Shown piece after piece: positions 23,001 to 34,224 of a stretch of 64,000 bases of DNA. The position numbers and the translations under genes are program-made. The notes under the pieces were generated by a model. That model was not told the DNA's origin. It worked only from the letters and a program-made list of their open reading frames with translations, and did not search any database. The DNA is from Polyporus tsugae (taxonomy: Eukaryota > Basidiomycota > Agaricomycetes > Polyporales > Polyporaceae): NCBI GenBank assembly GCA_024305745.1, contig JAHRBS010000008.1:1860001-1924000 (forward strand), in the 5' to 3' direction. The stretch's first letter is position 1, and each line of letters starts with the position of its first letter.

Positions 23001-24074
23001 AACAAAGCAGCCCCAGGATTGGATTGCAATATCCCCAATACCGAGTGCCGAAAAGAAGACAAACGAGTCACAACGAGTCAGACTCACCGTCCCATTGGCC
23101 CAGGAAAACCCCGTCGTATCGACACGCTCCGCGCATCGAGTTCCTTCTCGCATCTTCCAAGGGCCAAGCCTCCCAACCCCACCGCCTTCTTGACGCGCTT
23201 TGATCTTCGGCGGCCGGTGACAATCGATAATGGTGTGTGTCCTGCCTTGTCAGGCGTAGCCTTGTGCTGGGTTGCGTGTCATGCCTGCCGGCAGGATGTT
23301 CCGAACAAAAGAAGGGTGGCACTAAATGACCATCTGTCGTGGGTGGATCATCCTGCAAATCCTTCGTTTGTGTGTTTACACTTCTGTGTTTCTTCACATT
23401 CTCGGAAATGTTTTGATTTGGAGGAATATTTGTGGTCCGGGAGGACAGCATGGTTGTTCGTCGAGATTTGCCGCGACTGAGCTGGCTCGGCTGGAGAAAT
23501 GGATGTCTCTTGGACCCAGACCGTAAGTTGCCCCGATTTCCACCTAGAGTCGTTGCGACCCGATTAACGGGCCAACTCGCCATGTCTGGGCCGCGCGATG
23601 GCTGTCGTAACATAGGGGAGCTCTTGCTAGGGCCGGGATGACAGACTGAGTGGGTGGGTGGAAGTCAAGTGAAAAGGAAACGTGGTTGCTGTCCAAGATG
23701 CAATCTTTATGGCGGTCAAATCTTGTTCGCAATTAAACCCCTTTTTTGACGGCCTCCTGAATGTGAAGGGGTCAAGATGAAGATATGCTTATCAACCCAA
23801 ATGTCCACGATCGTCCGCGAATAGTCTAGTTTTTTCCTTTCCGATCGGAAGAACCCCTCACCCGCCTTGCCACCCCCCACCATTGGAGAAGTGTAACATG
23901 GGTTCAAAGTCCCCAACTTTGCTTTCTCCAAATTTTTATTTCTTCAGTTTTTGCTAAATTTTGCAGAGGGGAGGGGTACTTAACAAGGCCACCTACAAAT
24001 ATGCCTGCCCCTGCCGAGCCCTCTTTTCCTCTCACAAGACCCCCCACCACCACAAACCCCCACCCTGCTTCGAC
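20029..24074. other. 4 kb region without a supported gene
   Basis: It separates divergent genes. Open frames up to about 200 codons occur on both strands (for example 22881-23480 +), but none has a family-like composition or splicable extension. The last 130 bp before 24075 look like a promoter and leader: C-rich tracts such as ACAAGACCCCCCACC just upstream of the start codon. No repeats or RNA genes were recognised. Confidence 0.5.
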
Positions 24075-25496
24075 ATGAACCCTCCCTCGACAGTCTCAGG
24101 CTGGACACCGCTGCCATCCAGCCTGGTTGCTGGTCCCAGTTCGAATGTGCCACCCATGTCGAGCGCCGGAACCAGTGCCAGCGCCGCCACCAACGCCAAG
24201 AAACGCCGCCCCTCAGCAGCTTACGACATCCTTGGTGGTATGTACCACCTGTGAAACATATCGCGCTTCTCCCACCCCGTCCGTCGACGCCCACCCTTCA
24301 CCACACTTGCCTTTTTCGACTATTTGTTTGTTGTTGTTCGACTCGGAGTCGCTCGACAACGTGAGCTTACCACAACTCGCCCTTCGTAGCGTTCTACCAC
24401 AATGCCACCGACCGTCCAACGAAGCAAGAGCGCCTTAAGCTCGCCGAGCAAGTGAGGGGCATCCCGGGTTGCGAGGACTACAAGTCCACCGATGTGTCAG
24501 GGTACTTCAGCCGCAAGCGACAGGCTGACGCACGAGCCAGTCACCGGCCTGAGGTGGCTGCCCCGCCGGCCGCCATGACGAAGGCGAAAATCTGTACGTG
24601 TCGTCGCCATGTCACTGCCCTGCGATCGGTGCTAATCCTGACCCTTGTCTCGCTCCGACGCGCAGTATACCCGAGTCTCGCCAAGGGCCCGAAGTCGCTA
24701 CAACGCCTCGAAGTGCTTCTCGGGGACGATCCCGATCCGTCCGACGAGATCGCTGCAATCTGGGCCGAGCGGATCGGGTACAACGCGAAGGCCAAGGACA
24801 TCCTCACCTACGCGAGACTACGTCGCGCGCAGAAGGTGCACGCACCCCTATCGGTAAGCATCCGACACCATCTGGCGAAGACCGCGAGTGCTCATGCTGT
24901 ACTTACGTTGAACAAGCCGTCGTCGCCTGTTTCGACAATGCCCGCGCCCCCTCGGCTGCCCCCTTTCTCGGCTCCGCGCACACAGGCCTCGCACCTGCCG
25001 ACGCCATCCATCTCACCCGAGCCGGCTTCCCTCCCAACGTCTCCCGTAGTCGAGAGCCCTGGGATCAGCGGCCGAATTACCGCCACGATTTCGGTGAAGG
25101 AAGAGCTGGACGAGCTGGAGTCAGATGAGGATATGGGTAAGTGGCCTCTCCATTTCCAGCCAACAAATCCATGACGTGATCCGATATGCAGACTTGGAGG
25201 AGGATTTGGACTCGGAAATAGAGGTGCCCCTATCTATGATAGTGGCGCATACATCCACCGCGCCCCAGACTCGCGTACAAAATGATCTTGTTACAAGCCT
25301 GCAAAAAGCGTTTTTGCAGCCCAGATCCCCACCCGAGAACCATGCAACAGCTCCTCGCTCGTTTGCACAATTCTCCGGATGGATCGGAGGGCAAGACCAA
25401 GCCGCGACCGCCCTACTGGACGAGATCTCGAAGGGAACATACGCGCACCTCGGACTCAAGCCCGGTGCATCGTCTGGACCTCCCCCAAGAACCTGA
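24075..25496 (+). CDS. Homeodomain-like DNA-binding protein (tentative)
   Basis: Five exons (24075-24237, 24390-24593, 24666-24853, 24917-25136, 25192-25496) join in frame to 359 aa. Residues about 55-100 (FYHNATDRPTKQERLKLAEQ, ending in VSGYFSRKRQ) have the length, basic charge and helix-like pattern of a homeodomain, with YFSRKR in the place of the recognition-helix WFxNxR. Nearby KKRRP could be a nuclear signal. A second helical block (PKSLQRLEVLLGDDPDPSDE, then WAERIGYNAKAKDILTYARL) follows, then a Pro/Ser-rich stretch and an acidic segment ELDELESDED that could act as an activation region. The C-terminal block (SLQKAFLQ, GQDQAATALLDEISKG) is unrecognised. A real gene with high confidence; the DNA-binding role is an inference from one motif. 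Confidence 0.75.
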
Positions 25497-26080
25497 AACG
25501 CCATATGTGTCAGTTTTTGCAGACAAAACACCATCAAAACAGGGGTGGTCATGTCGGTCCGTTCAAGTCACGTGCGCCTATTGACTGGCGCTTGACGTCC
25601 CAGTTCCTCCACATCCGGACATGGCACAACCCCTTTCGCAGACAGTACACTCTTGGGCATCCGATTTCATAATTTACGACCATTCATGCCATTGTACATG
25701 ACATCTGCTTTGCTGTCGCTATGTTACATGCTGTGTCTCTACACCTCAGGTGTTGTTCCATTTCCTCCTGATCCCTCTTGATAGCATACTTTCTTCGTAG
25801 TGGTATTGGTACACCAGTATAGTTTATACATAACATAACGTCGTCTATTTCTTGGTTTCTACCTATTCGAGTTTACAACAAGTGCATCATCAATCAGAGT
25901 ACACAGCTCTCCCCAACCCTCTTGAAATCATCCGTGATGAGCTCCCCTCGATAACATGGGTATTCTCCCATCCCGCTGTGTCAACACCGTGATTCTGAAC
26001 TTCCGCTTCGATCTATCCAACAGAATATCATGCGTACCAACACCGCTCTCGACCATCATCATACCGGCAGTCAATCGGAG
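25497..26080. other. Intergenic, convergent 3' ends
   Basis: AT-richer DNA (25660-25920) between two convergent genes, presumably both 3' UTRs. No gene seen. Confidence 0.6.
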
Positions 26081-27804
26081 TCACAATCGACTCCGCTCCG
26101 GATGCCTCTCCTCCGCCCTCCGCAACAGCTTCCGCATCAGCTCCACCCACTCCTCGATCCCCTTCTCCCCCTCGCCCGCCCCCACACCCCTGACCCACTC
26201 CTTCGCCTCCCCCAGCCGCTCGAGGTCGCGCCACTCCTCGCGCAGCACCCCCTTCGCGTCGTACATCTCGACCTCCCACCCCGGCACGCGGTGCTCCGGG
26301 AAGCCGGCAAAGGCGTGCAGCGCGTGGCGGTAGTCGAACTGCTCGTTTCCGTCGAAGCGGTGCCACGCGCTCGCGATCGCGAGCTCGACGCGGTCGTCCT
26401 CGTTCGAGCCGGGCGCGGAGGCACCGTCGACCTCCTTTGCGGTGAAGGACTCGGGCGATGCGAGCTCTTGAACGACGTGCGTCCGGAGGGCTTCATATCG
26501 GGAGACGATGTCTATGGCCTCCTGCGTGGGGTCTAGGCTCTCCGGGTGTTCGAACACGTGGAGCACGGCACGCATCTGTGCCTCGAGCAGCGGGAGCGGG
26601 GCGACCCGCATCGGAAGGCCGAGAAACGCGACGGTCGACGACGGGAACTCGTCAGCGCTGACGAGCGGGAAGACGTGCTTTGCCAGGGGAAACGCGTGGT
26701 ATGTCGAGTTGTACAACGCACCAGGAAGAGGCGGCACCGGGGGCGGCACGGCTGCGCGCAGTACCGATGCGGAGAAGAACGGGAAGTCGAACTTGTACCC
26801 CGTCGCGAGGGCGGCGCGGTCGACAGAGGACTCTTCGGACCCGTCCTCGAAGATGATATGGCCTTTACCCAAGTCGTCATACCTTGTTATCCGACCGCGC
26901 ACCTTGAGGCGGCCATCGTGCAGGTCTTCTCGTGCTGCGCCGGTGACAGAATGAATTACGTTCTTCCCTGCGGCGAGGAGGTCCGAGACGAGGTCCTGCC
27001 CACTCGGACCGCCTCCGACCACGACTATCGTTTTCGCGTCGCCGAAGATCGAAGGATTCCGGTAGTATACCGAGTGCATCGCCTTTTTGGCCTCGACCCA
27101 TTCCCCCAGCCCAGGAGTGGCCGGAAGACGGGGCACGCGGTAGTGTCCGTTCGCAACGACTACATAGTCGAATTCTTGCGTTTCCTCCGTGGTTGTTTCT
27201 AGATTGCGAACGATAACGGTCCACTTTGCTGCTGCGTGGTCACGGGTGACCGATATCACAGAGGTGTTCATCCGTATGTGCTGGTTTAAGTCGAAGTGTG
27301 CGGCGTAGTCCTTAAAGTACGTCAGGACCGTCGAGGCAGGGGGAAACAATGCGGTACCCGGAGGGAAAGGAAACGAGGTGTACGCCATGACTGGATGGGG
27401 CAGGTTTGTCGTGAGCGAGTCGTAGAGCGGTGTGAAGGGAGGATCGCCTGTAGGCGGCGCTGGAAGCCTGTGGGTGTATGTGAATTTGCATCAGTCTTTG
27501 GTTGGTCTTTGGGGTTTCAACTTGAACAATAATTCGGAGGACAAACTTACCAAACGCCTCCGATCTTGTCCCGTGCTTCAAATGCGGTGGCTGTCCATAG
27601 GCCGTCTTTGAACTGCTGCGAATCCCGCAGGATCTTCAAGGCAGCAAGGCCCGATGCTCCACCTCCAATGACGCAGATGCGCTTGTGCGTCCTGTGGCTC
27701 CAGGAAGCCGAAGCTTCGAGGGCTGAATGTTACGCAGCCATGCTGAAATAAGCCACCAGGATAACCAACTGAAAATATGGTTACATACTTGGTAGCAGAT
27801 CCAT
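26081..27804 (-). CDS. Flavin-containing monooxygenase (copy 1)
   Basis: FAD- and NADPH-dependent monooxygenase. Three exons (27804-27789, 27722-27551, 27467-26081) give 524 aa. Motifs: FAD-binding ICVIGGGASGLAAL after a 16-nt first exon; FEARDKIGGVW; central YVVVANGHYRVPRLP; NADPH-binding VVVGGGPSGQD; and DRAALATGYKFDFPF, the family's ATG-containing C-terminal motif. The protein ends with a charged helical tail. The start is the only ATG that splices into the GGG frame (GTATGT donor, TTCAG acceptor). Copy 2 at 35793-37453 has the same three-exon plan with a 172-nt second exon of identical length. The substrate is unknown; such genes in fungi act in detoxification or secondary metabolism. Confidence 0.93.
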
Positions 27805-28388
27805 AGCTTCCAGTCGAAAACAAAGAGAGACCAGGGCACAAGGAGCCGTCTATGGTATCGCCGATAGGTATAGGTATGTCGGGGACCAGTGGTGGAAGGA
27901 GAGAACGCGTAGTGCATGACGAGCGATGGCGAACTAAGTACTTGACCTCGAAGAAGCCGGGCTCTGCCGGATTCCGGATTTGGGACTCCGACCTCCGCGT
28001 CTGAGTGACTCAATTCGGGGGACTTCTCCAGACTCCGAGTCCAACGACGGGCTGGCCACAATTCATTCACAGTACTGCTATGGGTACCCAGTACTCAGTA
28101 CTCCTTCTCCATCTAAACATTGATGTGCCCGGGCCATCTTCCACCCCGCAAGAACGCCGACGGTGACATGGGGACGGTGGATCTCGAGTAAGAGCTCGAA
28201 CTTGTCCACGCGTCTTCAAAAGTCCTGCACAAGCAGCCGCTTTTCGTATTGCAATTAGCAGGTCCGCGCTGAAGTTGAGCACATGAACGCCACATCCTCT
28301 AAGGCTGACGATTAGAGCTGAGCGTTGAGCTCTGCATAAGCATGTAGCAACGCACTCACAGCGTTATCACCAAAACCAAAGCTCAGAG
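27805..28388. other. Intergenic region, no gene seen
   Basis: Upstream region of flavin monooxygenase copy 1 and downstream of the F-box gene. Short frames only; nothing recognised. Confidence 0.55.
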
Positions 28389-29717
28389 TCAGAAGCACGT
28401 CCAGACGAAGTCCAGTTTCTCCGCCGCGTGGACGCCTGCCAACGCGGCCTCGCACGCCGCCCTGCACTCTCCCGGGCCCAGATTGGCCCATTTCATGAGC
28501 TCGAGCTGCACTGTCAGCATCTCCAGCTCGGGGAACTTGGACGGTGCGGACAGCGCTTCGTCGACCGCCTGAAGCCCCAACCAGTGTGCGTCGAGAAGTG
28601 TTTCGGGGATGGCCTAGCCCTAGATTTTCAGCATCGGGCGACGAAGCGTGGGTGGGGCCTGCGAAATGATGCCGGCGGCGGCCGAGCATAGGAGCATGTC
28701 GTCGGAGGGAGGGTCCTGAGCGTAGACATGCAGCACAATGGACTCGAGGCGAGTGCATGAGGCGATGTTTAGCGACGGCCATTCGTCTGTTCGACACGAA
28801 ATGAGTGGGAAGATAGGAAAGATAGCAACAGACTCACAAAGTAAAGGATCCTTCTTACCCTTCTTCCACCCAAATTCAATGCCGTACGGGCTCACTGGCG
28901 GAGGGCTGTCCAAGTCGAGATGCGTGACGTTGCTACACGCAGGTCCCGATAATAGTCTACCGAGACCGCGGATGGCCCCTGCAGAGCTCAACTGCACTTC
29001 GAGCCGTTGCAGAACGCCAGGCGATAGATGGACCGACAGGGCATCGAACATCACCGGTGGGTGCTCCTTACTTTTGAGTGACACGGCAACATGGAGAGTG
29101 CGGACATAGATAGGTCGCGGGAGGGAGAAAGGAACAGACGCCGACGTGATATCGAAACAGTCAGCGAAACCAAGGTCGAGCTCTCCAACGTCGGATAGGG
29201 ATGCGACACGGAAGATTTCCGAGAGGCGCGACTGCTCGTGGGTGGAGTGGTTGAGGTCGAGCTGGTCCAAACGGGAAGGGTTGGCGTTGACAGAGGAAGT
29301 AGTTGACGTATCGACATCAGTGGCCTCAGTACCGTCAAACCGCATGAAGCGGAGCGTCAGCTTTCGCAAGTTGGGCAGCTGCCCCATGACGCGTGCCACA
29401 AAAGCGGCGTTTATCGTAGGATGTGAGTGCCCATAGTGTCCCGAAAGCCGCAGTTCGACGATGGACCTCGCCACCCTGGGATGGACCTCGACGAACGCCA
29501 TGAAATGCCTGAAAGAGTCGAGCTCGTAGACTTTGACCACGCGGAAGTCGATAAGGTCCAGGCAAGCGGCGCGGAGACATCGACACACGCGACTGCAGCA
29601 ACGCTTGAGCCAAAACTGCCAGTCTTTCAAGTCATAGAGGATGAGGTGAAGCAGCTCCTGAGGCAAATCGCATATCGTGGCGTAGGTCTTGAGCTGCCTG
29701 GTGCCCAATACGCACAT
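28389..29717 (-). CDS. F-box protein with in-frame double TAG; shorter product ends at 28620
   Basis: Two exons (29717-28838 and 28786 onward). The N-terminal CDLPQELLHLILYDLKD is an F-box, followed by leucine-rich, repeat-like segments (VELRLSGHYG, LRKLTLRFMR, LDQLDLN, VGELDLGF, LQRLEVQL, VTHLDLD), the layout of SCF ubiquitin-ligase substrate receptors. The frame meets TAG at 28620-28622 (product 348 aa) and a second TAG one codon later (28614-28616), yet continues open with family-like sequence (FPELEMLTVQLELM) to a TGA at 28389-28391. The full-length frame would be 425 codons plus two stops. Either the protein was recently truncated, or this allele is a pseudogene, or the stops are sequence errors. 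The F-box itself is intact. Confidence 0.82.
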
Positions 29718-29987
29718 CGTGGGTCAGAGGTGGGGGTTTAAGCAAGACACGGTTCGATATTGGTGGAGGCCAGAGACCGGACAGTGGTGGTTTAAGCAAT
29801 AAAGCAAACTTGAAACAGTTGACGGTTGTCAGAAGCAGCGCTCGGCTTTCCCCGGGCGCGTCGGCATGGGGGTCGATTAGTGTGGCTACTGCCCGTTACA
29901 AGTGCCTTCAAACACCACAACCGCGCTCACGGCCTTCGTTTCTCCAGTCTCTGTCTCCTTCTCCCCTTTCTGCTCCGAGCATACCCA

Positions 29988-30823
29988 ATGGCCGACCTCT
30001 CTGATCCCAAGATCGACGAAGGTAGGCCCGCATACACACGCGGCATCCTCGAAGGATTGATGGACTCGGCGGTCAGCGTACCAGGATGTCCGCTCCGACA
30101 AGTCTGAGACGAACTGGCTTCTGCTCGACTACGAGGTGCGCATACTTCCGTTCTGTGATTCGTCCCAGATGTGCTCACATGAGCTGCCAATCTCTCCATC
30201 CGTTTACCCGCCCATCCTCCTTCCTTCCCTCTCCTGGCTTGTGACGATCCACACAAATTCCGTGCCCTGTAATTCGACCTTGTCCGCCTGCCCTTGATCG
30301 CCTGCCTGCTCGAACCCGATTTGTACGGACAGTCTGACCACTCGGACAAGCTGAAGCTCACGTCGACCGGATCGGGAGGCCTCGCCGAGCTCCGCGACCA
30401 GCTGGACGACTCCAAGGCGTCCTACGGGTACGTGCGCATACAGTACTCCAACGACAAGGAGTCCGTCCGGGAGAAGTTCATCCTCGTCATCTGGATCGGC
30501 CCCGGCTGCAAGGTCATGCGCAAAGCTAAGGTGCGTTTCCGGATACTACACTCATCGCGGCACTCTACTCTCTGCCCCCTTCGCGTTGAGCACGAGTTGA
30601 TTGTTCGCGTGGCGATATGTAGATCTCGGTCCACACCGCCGATGTGAAGACCGTGTTGCGCGTGTACACGATGGAAGTCCCGGCTCGGGAGAAGGACGAC
30701 CTCACGGAGGATCCGATCATCATCAAGCTACGGAAGGTGCGTCCTCTACAAGCTACGGTCTTTCACAGCCTGGATTGCTGACGGTATTCGCAGGCTGGAG
30801 GTGCAAGTTACGACGGCGTTTAG
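29988..30823 (+). CDS. Coactosin-like actin-binding protein (ADF-homology domain)
   Basis: Binds F-actin and belongs to the ADF/cofilin superfamily. Five exons (29988-30021, 30077-30135, 30333-30530, 30623-30736, 30794-30823) join in frame to 144 aa, the usual coactosin length. Recognisable core: YQDVRSDKSETNWLLLDYE, GSGGLAELRDQLDDSKASYG, YSNDKESVREKFILVIWIG, VMRKAKISVHTADVK, and C-terminal LRKAGGASYDGV. Intron 2 is 197 bp; retaining its 3' part would insert an unconserved segment, so the acceptor at 30332 is preferred. It converges with SEC20 downstream, 186 bp between stops. Confidence 0.95.
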
Positions 30824-31009
30824 CCGCAGCCGTCGTCCATTCGTCCTGCCCCGTTGCATCATCTTGTCCTTGCAGTCAGCAATCCTTGTATAACCATTTT
30901 TCTTGGGATTTCACCGTTCTTCGGCCTGAGTCGTCGTGTGATCGAGAAGGCGGCAATCGAGGATCCTCGAGGGTAAGTGATAAATAAGGCGGTACGTACA
31001 GATGTTTCG

Positions 31010-32292
31010 CTACAACTCGTCGTGCGGTGTTGTGTCCGTGTCCGTGGGTTCCACCGCGCCAGACGATGTGGTGACATACTCGCCTTCTGGTAGTGAGGAA
31101 TCCGAGTAGACAGATGTCACAGTAGCTGTTGAGGCATCCGGCATAACGCTACTCCCAAGGACCTCGCTCTCCACTAACGAGGAAGCGGAACTTGCCAGAG
31201 AGGCAACTATCGTCGTCGCCGCCGCGGCCAACGTAGATGCCACGCTGCTCGCGGTCACGGATAACGACGCCTCGCCTTTCTCCATCGCAAGCAGCGCCTC
31301 GTCTCCGCCGAAGTCAGGGATAAAGCGTGTCCAAAAGAGCGCGATCCGCAAGCCGCGGTCGACGATGCGCTGCTTGAGGATGAAGAGCACGACGAGGACG
31401 AAGAAGAGAAGGCCAACGAAGATGAGCATGCGGTCCATCCAGTCCGACTTTTCGAGCGCGGTGATGAGGTGCTTGGAGGTGCTCATGAGCGTGTCGAGGA
31501 CGTCGTGCGTGGATGAAGTCGACTGAAGGTTCGCGGTGGAGGATTCTGAGGAGCAGTTGAGTGTAAATGGGGAGGAGACAGGCTAAGATGGGAGATTGGG
31601 GCGTACCGAGGAGCTGAGTGGAGAGGACGGAGCGTTCGAGCTCGCCTTGCATGAGGCCGAGGGTCCGTTGTAGTGCTTCTGTGACGTCGTTGGTCGTCTT
31701 CATCAACGCGTCCTCACTGAAGGCATGCGGGTGAGGCGCGGCGGACGAAGCACGAAGTGCATGCCCTTACGTTACTTTCTCGTTCAGGGTCTGCTTCTCG
31801 TTCACCGCTGAGGAGCGCAGTAGCTCCTCTCGCCGCGACGTCTGTTGCGCATCTATTGCGCGTTTCGACGCCAGGGTGGCTGCTCGCATATCTTTTCGTA
31901 GTCTGACGCACGGAAACCATGAATGGGAGATATTTGGGGGGATAAAAGCAAAGACGTACCTTGGCAGTGTCGCCTGGAACTCGTTCACGACCTGCCTCAG
32001 CTCCCTCCTCCCGCGCTCCGTCCGCTGGTCCTCCACTGCAACGTCCAGACTCTACTCAGATCGGTCTCGGACTCCATCCATCTGCATAAGATGCGAAACG
32101 TACCTCGAGCTGCCGGCCGAACGAATCCAAGTCATCTCGAAGCTCTGCGGCATATTGCTGCTGCTGTGTGAGGGGTCCTGTACATGTTCGTAGGCGGGGT
32201 ATCTGGAAATCGGATAGGTCCTTCTGCCGTCGCTCTAGCGAGGCAATGAGGTTCGTCGTTTCTTCGTCGAGTAGAGAGGGAAGAGGTGCCAT
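31010..32292 (-). CDS. SEC20: Sec20 ER Q-SNARE for Golgi-to-ER retrograde transport
   Basis: A SNARE of the ER acceptor complex for COPI vesicles. Five exons (32292-32104, 32051-31960, 31902-31771, 31716-31607, 31545-31010) give 352 aa in consistent phase. N-terminal coiled-coil segments precede the SNARE-like heptad region (ALQRTLGLMQGELERSVLST, then LDTLMSTSKHLITALEKSDW) and a single C-terminal membrane anchor (MLIFVGLLFFVLVVLFIL). The lumenal tail of about 110 residues is Ser/Ala-rich and ends in HDEL, the ER-retrieval signal also found at the end of yeast Sec20. Identity rests on the combination of SNARE core, anchor and HDEL. Confidence 0.94.
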
Positions 32293-32477
32293 GAGGTGGT
32301 GGTGGTGGATGGGTGTCGTGTCAGGCAACAGGTTGTGTGACGCATGGTCTTTGAGTGCGCCTCGGCGTTTGCCGAAACGCTTCCCGCCGTCGTCCTAAAA
32401 ACCGCCTTTCAACCGCCCTGGTGCTGAGCTCGTCACACGCATCTCATCCTCGAGTTCATCGTCTGTGTATCAGTAGC

Positions 32478-33146
32478 ATGCTCGCTGCCGCCTTTCGTTC
32501 CGTCGTTCCTCAAAAATCTCCCGCACGCTACACTCTTATAAACCTCTACACTACCGTCGCCCAGCTCACGCGCAAACAATGGAAAACCGGCGCCCACCCC
32601 GTGCCCCAATCCCTCGCCAAGATTGCCGACGAAGATGAAGAGGACTGGCCGAAGCCTCTGACAGAAGGCTTCGAGCACGACGCAGAGGCGGGCCTCTCTC
32701 GTCCCGGGGTGGACGAGCCCGCCGACACTCGCCCGCGCTCGCACCGGCCGTACCCCATGAAGCCCGAGTTCTGCCCGACGCCGCGCGAGTACGCTGCCCA
32801 CCGCGATGCGATGAAGAAGAACTTCCCCGAGGGCTGGGCGCCCCCGCGCAAGCTCTCGCGCGAGGCGATGGACTCGCTCCGGCACCTGCACCAGATGGAC
32901 CCCGAGGCGTTCTCGACGCCCGTCCTCGCGGACCGCTTCCACATCAGCCCGGAGGCCGTGCGGCGGATCCTGAAGGGCAGGTGGGAGCCGACGAGGGAGC
33001 AGAAAGCGCGCATGGCGGAGCGGGAGAGGGTGGCAAGGGAGAAGAAGGGGGAGGAGCGGAGGGCGGAGGAGAGGGAGAGGTATGAGAGCATGCAGAGGGA
33101 GTATGTGTGGAGCAAGAAGAGGCGCGATGGGCTCACGTTGACTTGA
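32478..33146 (+). CDS. RRG9: Rrg9/neugrin-family mitochondrial protein
   Basis: A single-exon gene of 222 aa. The N-terminus (MLAAAFRSVVPQKSPARYTL) is an amphipathic, Arg-containing presequence, as expected for mitochondrial import. The diagnostic block is GWAPPRKLSREAMDSLRHLH, then FSTPVLADRFHISPEAVRRI and LKGRWEPT, the helix-turn-helix-like core of the Rrg9/neugrin family. A long charged helix (KARMAERERVAREKKGEERR) follows. In yeast Rrg9 is needed for respiratory growth and mtDNA maintenance; neugrin works in mitochondrial rRNA metabolism. It is divergent from SEC20, with 185 bp between starts. Confidence 0.92.
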   Translation: MLAAAFRSVVPQKSPARYTLINLYTTVAQLTRKQWKTGAHPVPQSLAKIADEDEEDWPKPLTEGFEHDAEAGLSRPGVDEPADTRPRSHRPYPMKPEFCPTPREYAAHRDAMKKNFPEGWAPPRKLSREAMDSLRHLHQMDPEAFSTPVLADRFHISPEAVRRILKGRWEPTREQKARMAERERVAREKKGEERRAEERERYESMQREYVWSKKRRDGLTLT

Positions 33147-33291
33147 TGGGGTTTATGAGCGGGAAAGTGCAGCAAGAGGGGGGGTTATATTCTAGCAAGG
33201 ACCCATAATCTCTAGAGGTGTCGTGATGCTACATTTCGTTCGTATCAAGCCACACTAATCTCTCGCTGGATGCTCGAACAAGTGGATGCAG

Positions 33292-34224
33292 TTAGTAGAA
33301 ACCGCCCCAACCGGAACTAGCAGGCTCGATCTCTCTGAGCTCCTCCTTGAAAACTCTACGGATCTCCTGCTCGAAGTTGTGGGTAGCACGCTCGGATGCA
33401 TATCCCGAATAATACGAGTTTCCGCTGCCGAACGGGAAACTCTCTCGCACCTCCGCCATCTTCACCACCGTGACTATGCCCAGTGGCCCCACTTCATCCA
33501 CCTGCAATGCCGCCGTCTGGCGTCGCGCGAGCGCGTGCAGCGAAGGGAGCAGCCACTCGTACACCTCGTACTTGCGTGCGAGCGTGACCCAGCGTACGGG
33601 GTCCTCTTGTTCCAGGAGCGGCCTCAAGATATCGATCGCGACGGGCCGGAGCCTGTCGAAGCCCCACATGGTCGTGAGCTTGAGGACGTGGATCCACTCG
33701 TCGAGTGAGAGGGTCATCGTCTCCTCCGCAGTGGGTCCATAGTGACTGTATCTCGCGAGGTGAGTCCATCCGCACGCTAGATAGCGGTGGAGTACGAGTA
33801 CTCACGGCCGGAACATGACGCGCAACAGAGAGCGGAACTCGTCCGTCGAGATCGACTCGAGCAACAGCGGGTGCTCATCAGTCAAGCCTTCGACAACATT
33901 GTCGCCAGGAGGCACGGCGAACATGTCTCTGAACACTTCGGAGCCCTCCTCGAACTTGCAGCGTGGGACTTTGAAGAGCCCCATTCCGACCTTTGGAGGA
34001 GGGGCATGGGTTAGCGATGGCGTCATCTCGATATGCTAAGACGACTCTGGGACTCGCAAACGCACCTGGAATACGATGTGGTCAGAATAGAATGATGGGT
34101 CCCGTCTGACCGCCTCTGGTGCAGGCTCTAGGGGAGATCCGGGCTCTAGGGGGGTTGCGGGCTCTAGTGGGGATGGGTACGTGCTCCAGGGGGTTGCTGA
34201 CCTCGAGTCCTGAGGAGTGGTCAT
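33292..34224 (-). CDS. BTB/POZ domain protein
   Basis: Three exons (34224-34066, 33990-33806, 33745-33292) give 265 aa. After a Pro/Ser-rich start with tandem PLEPxxP units (ATPLEPGSPLEPAPEA), the BTB-like core reads RRDPSFYSDHIVFQ, VPRCKFEEGSEVFRDMF, then LTDEHPLLLESISTDEFRSL and a helical C-terminal half (LDEWIHVLKLTTMWGFDRLR, LLEQEDPVRWVTLARKYEVY). This matches the large BTB family of Agaricomycetes, whose targets are unknown. The tandem PLEP repeats correspond to repeats of GGGCTCTAG-type DNA at about 34125-34175. Confidence 0.88.
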
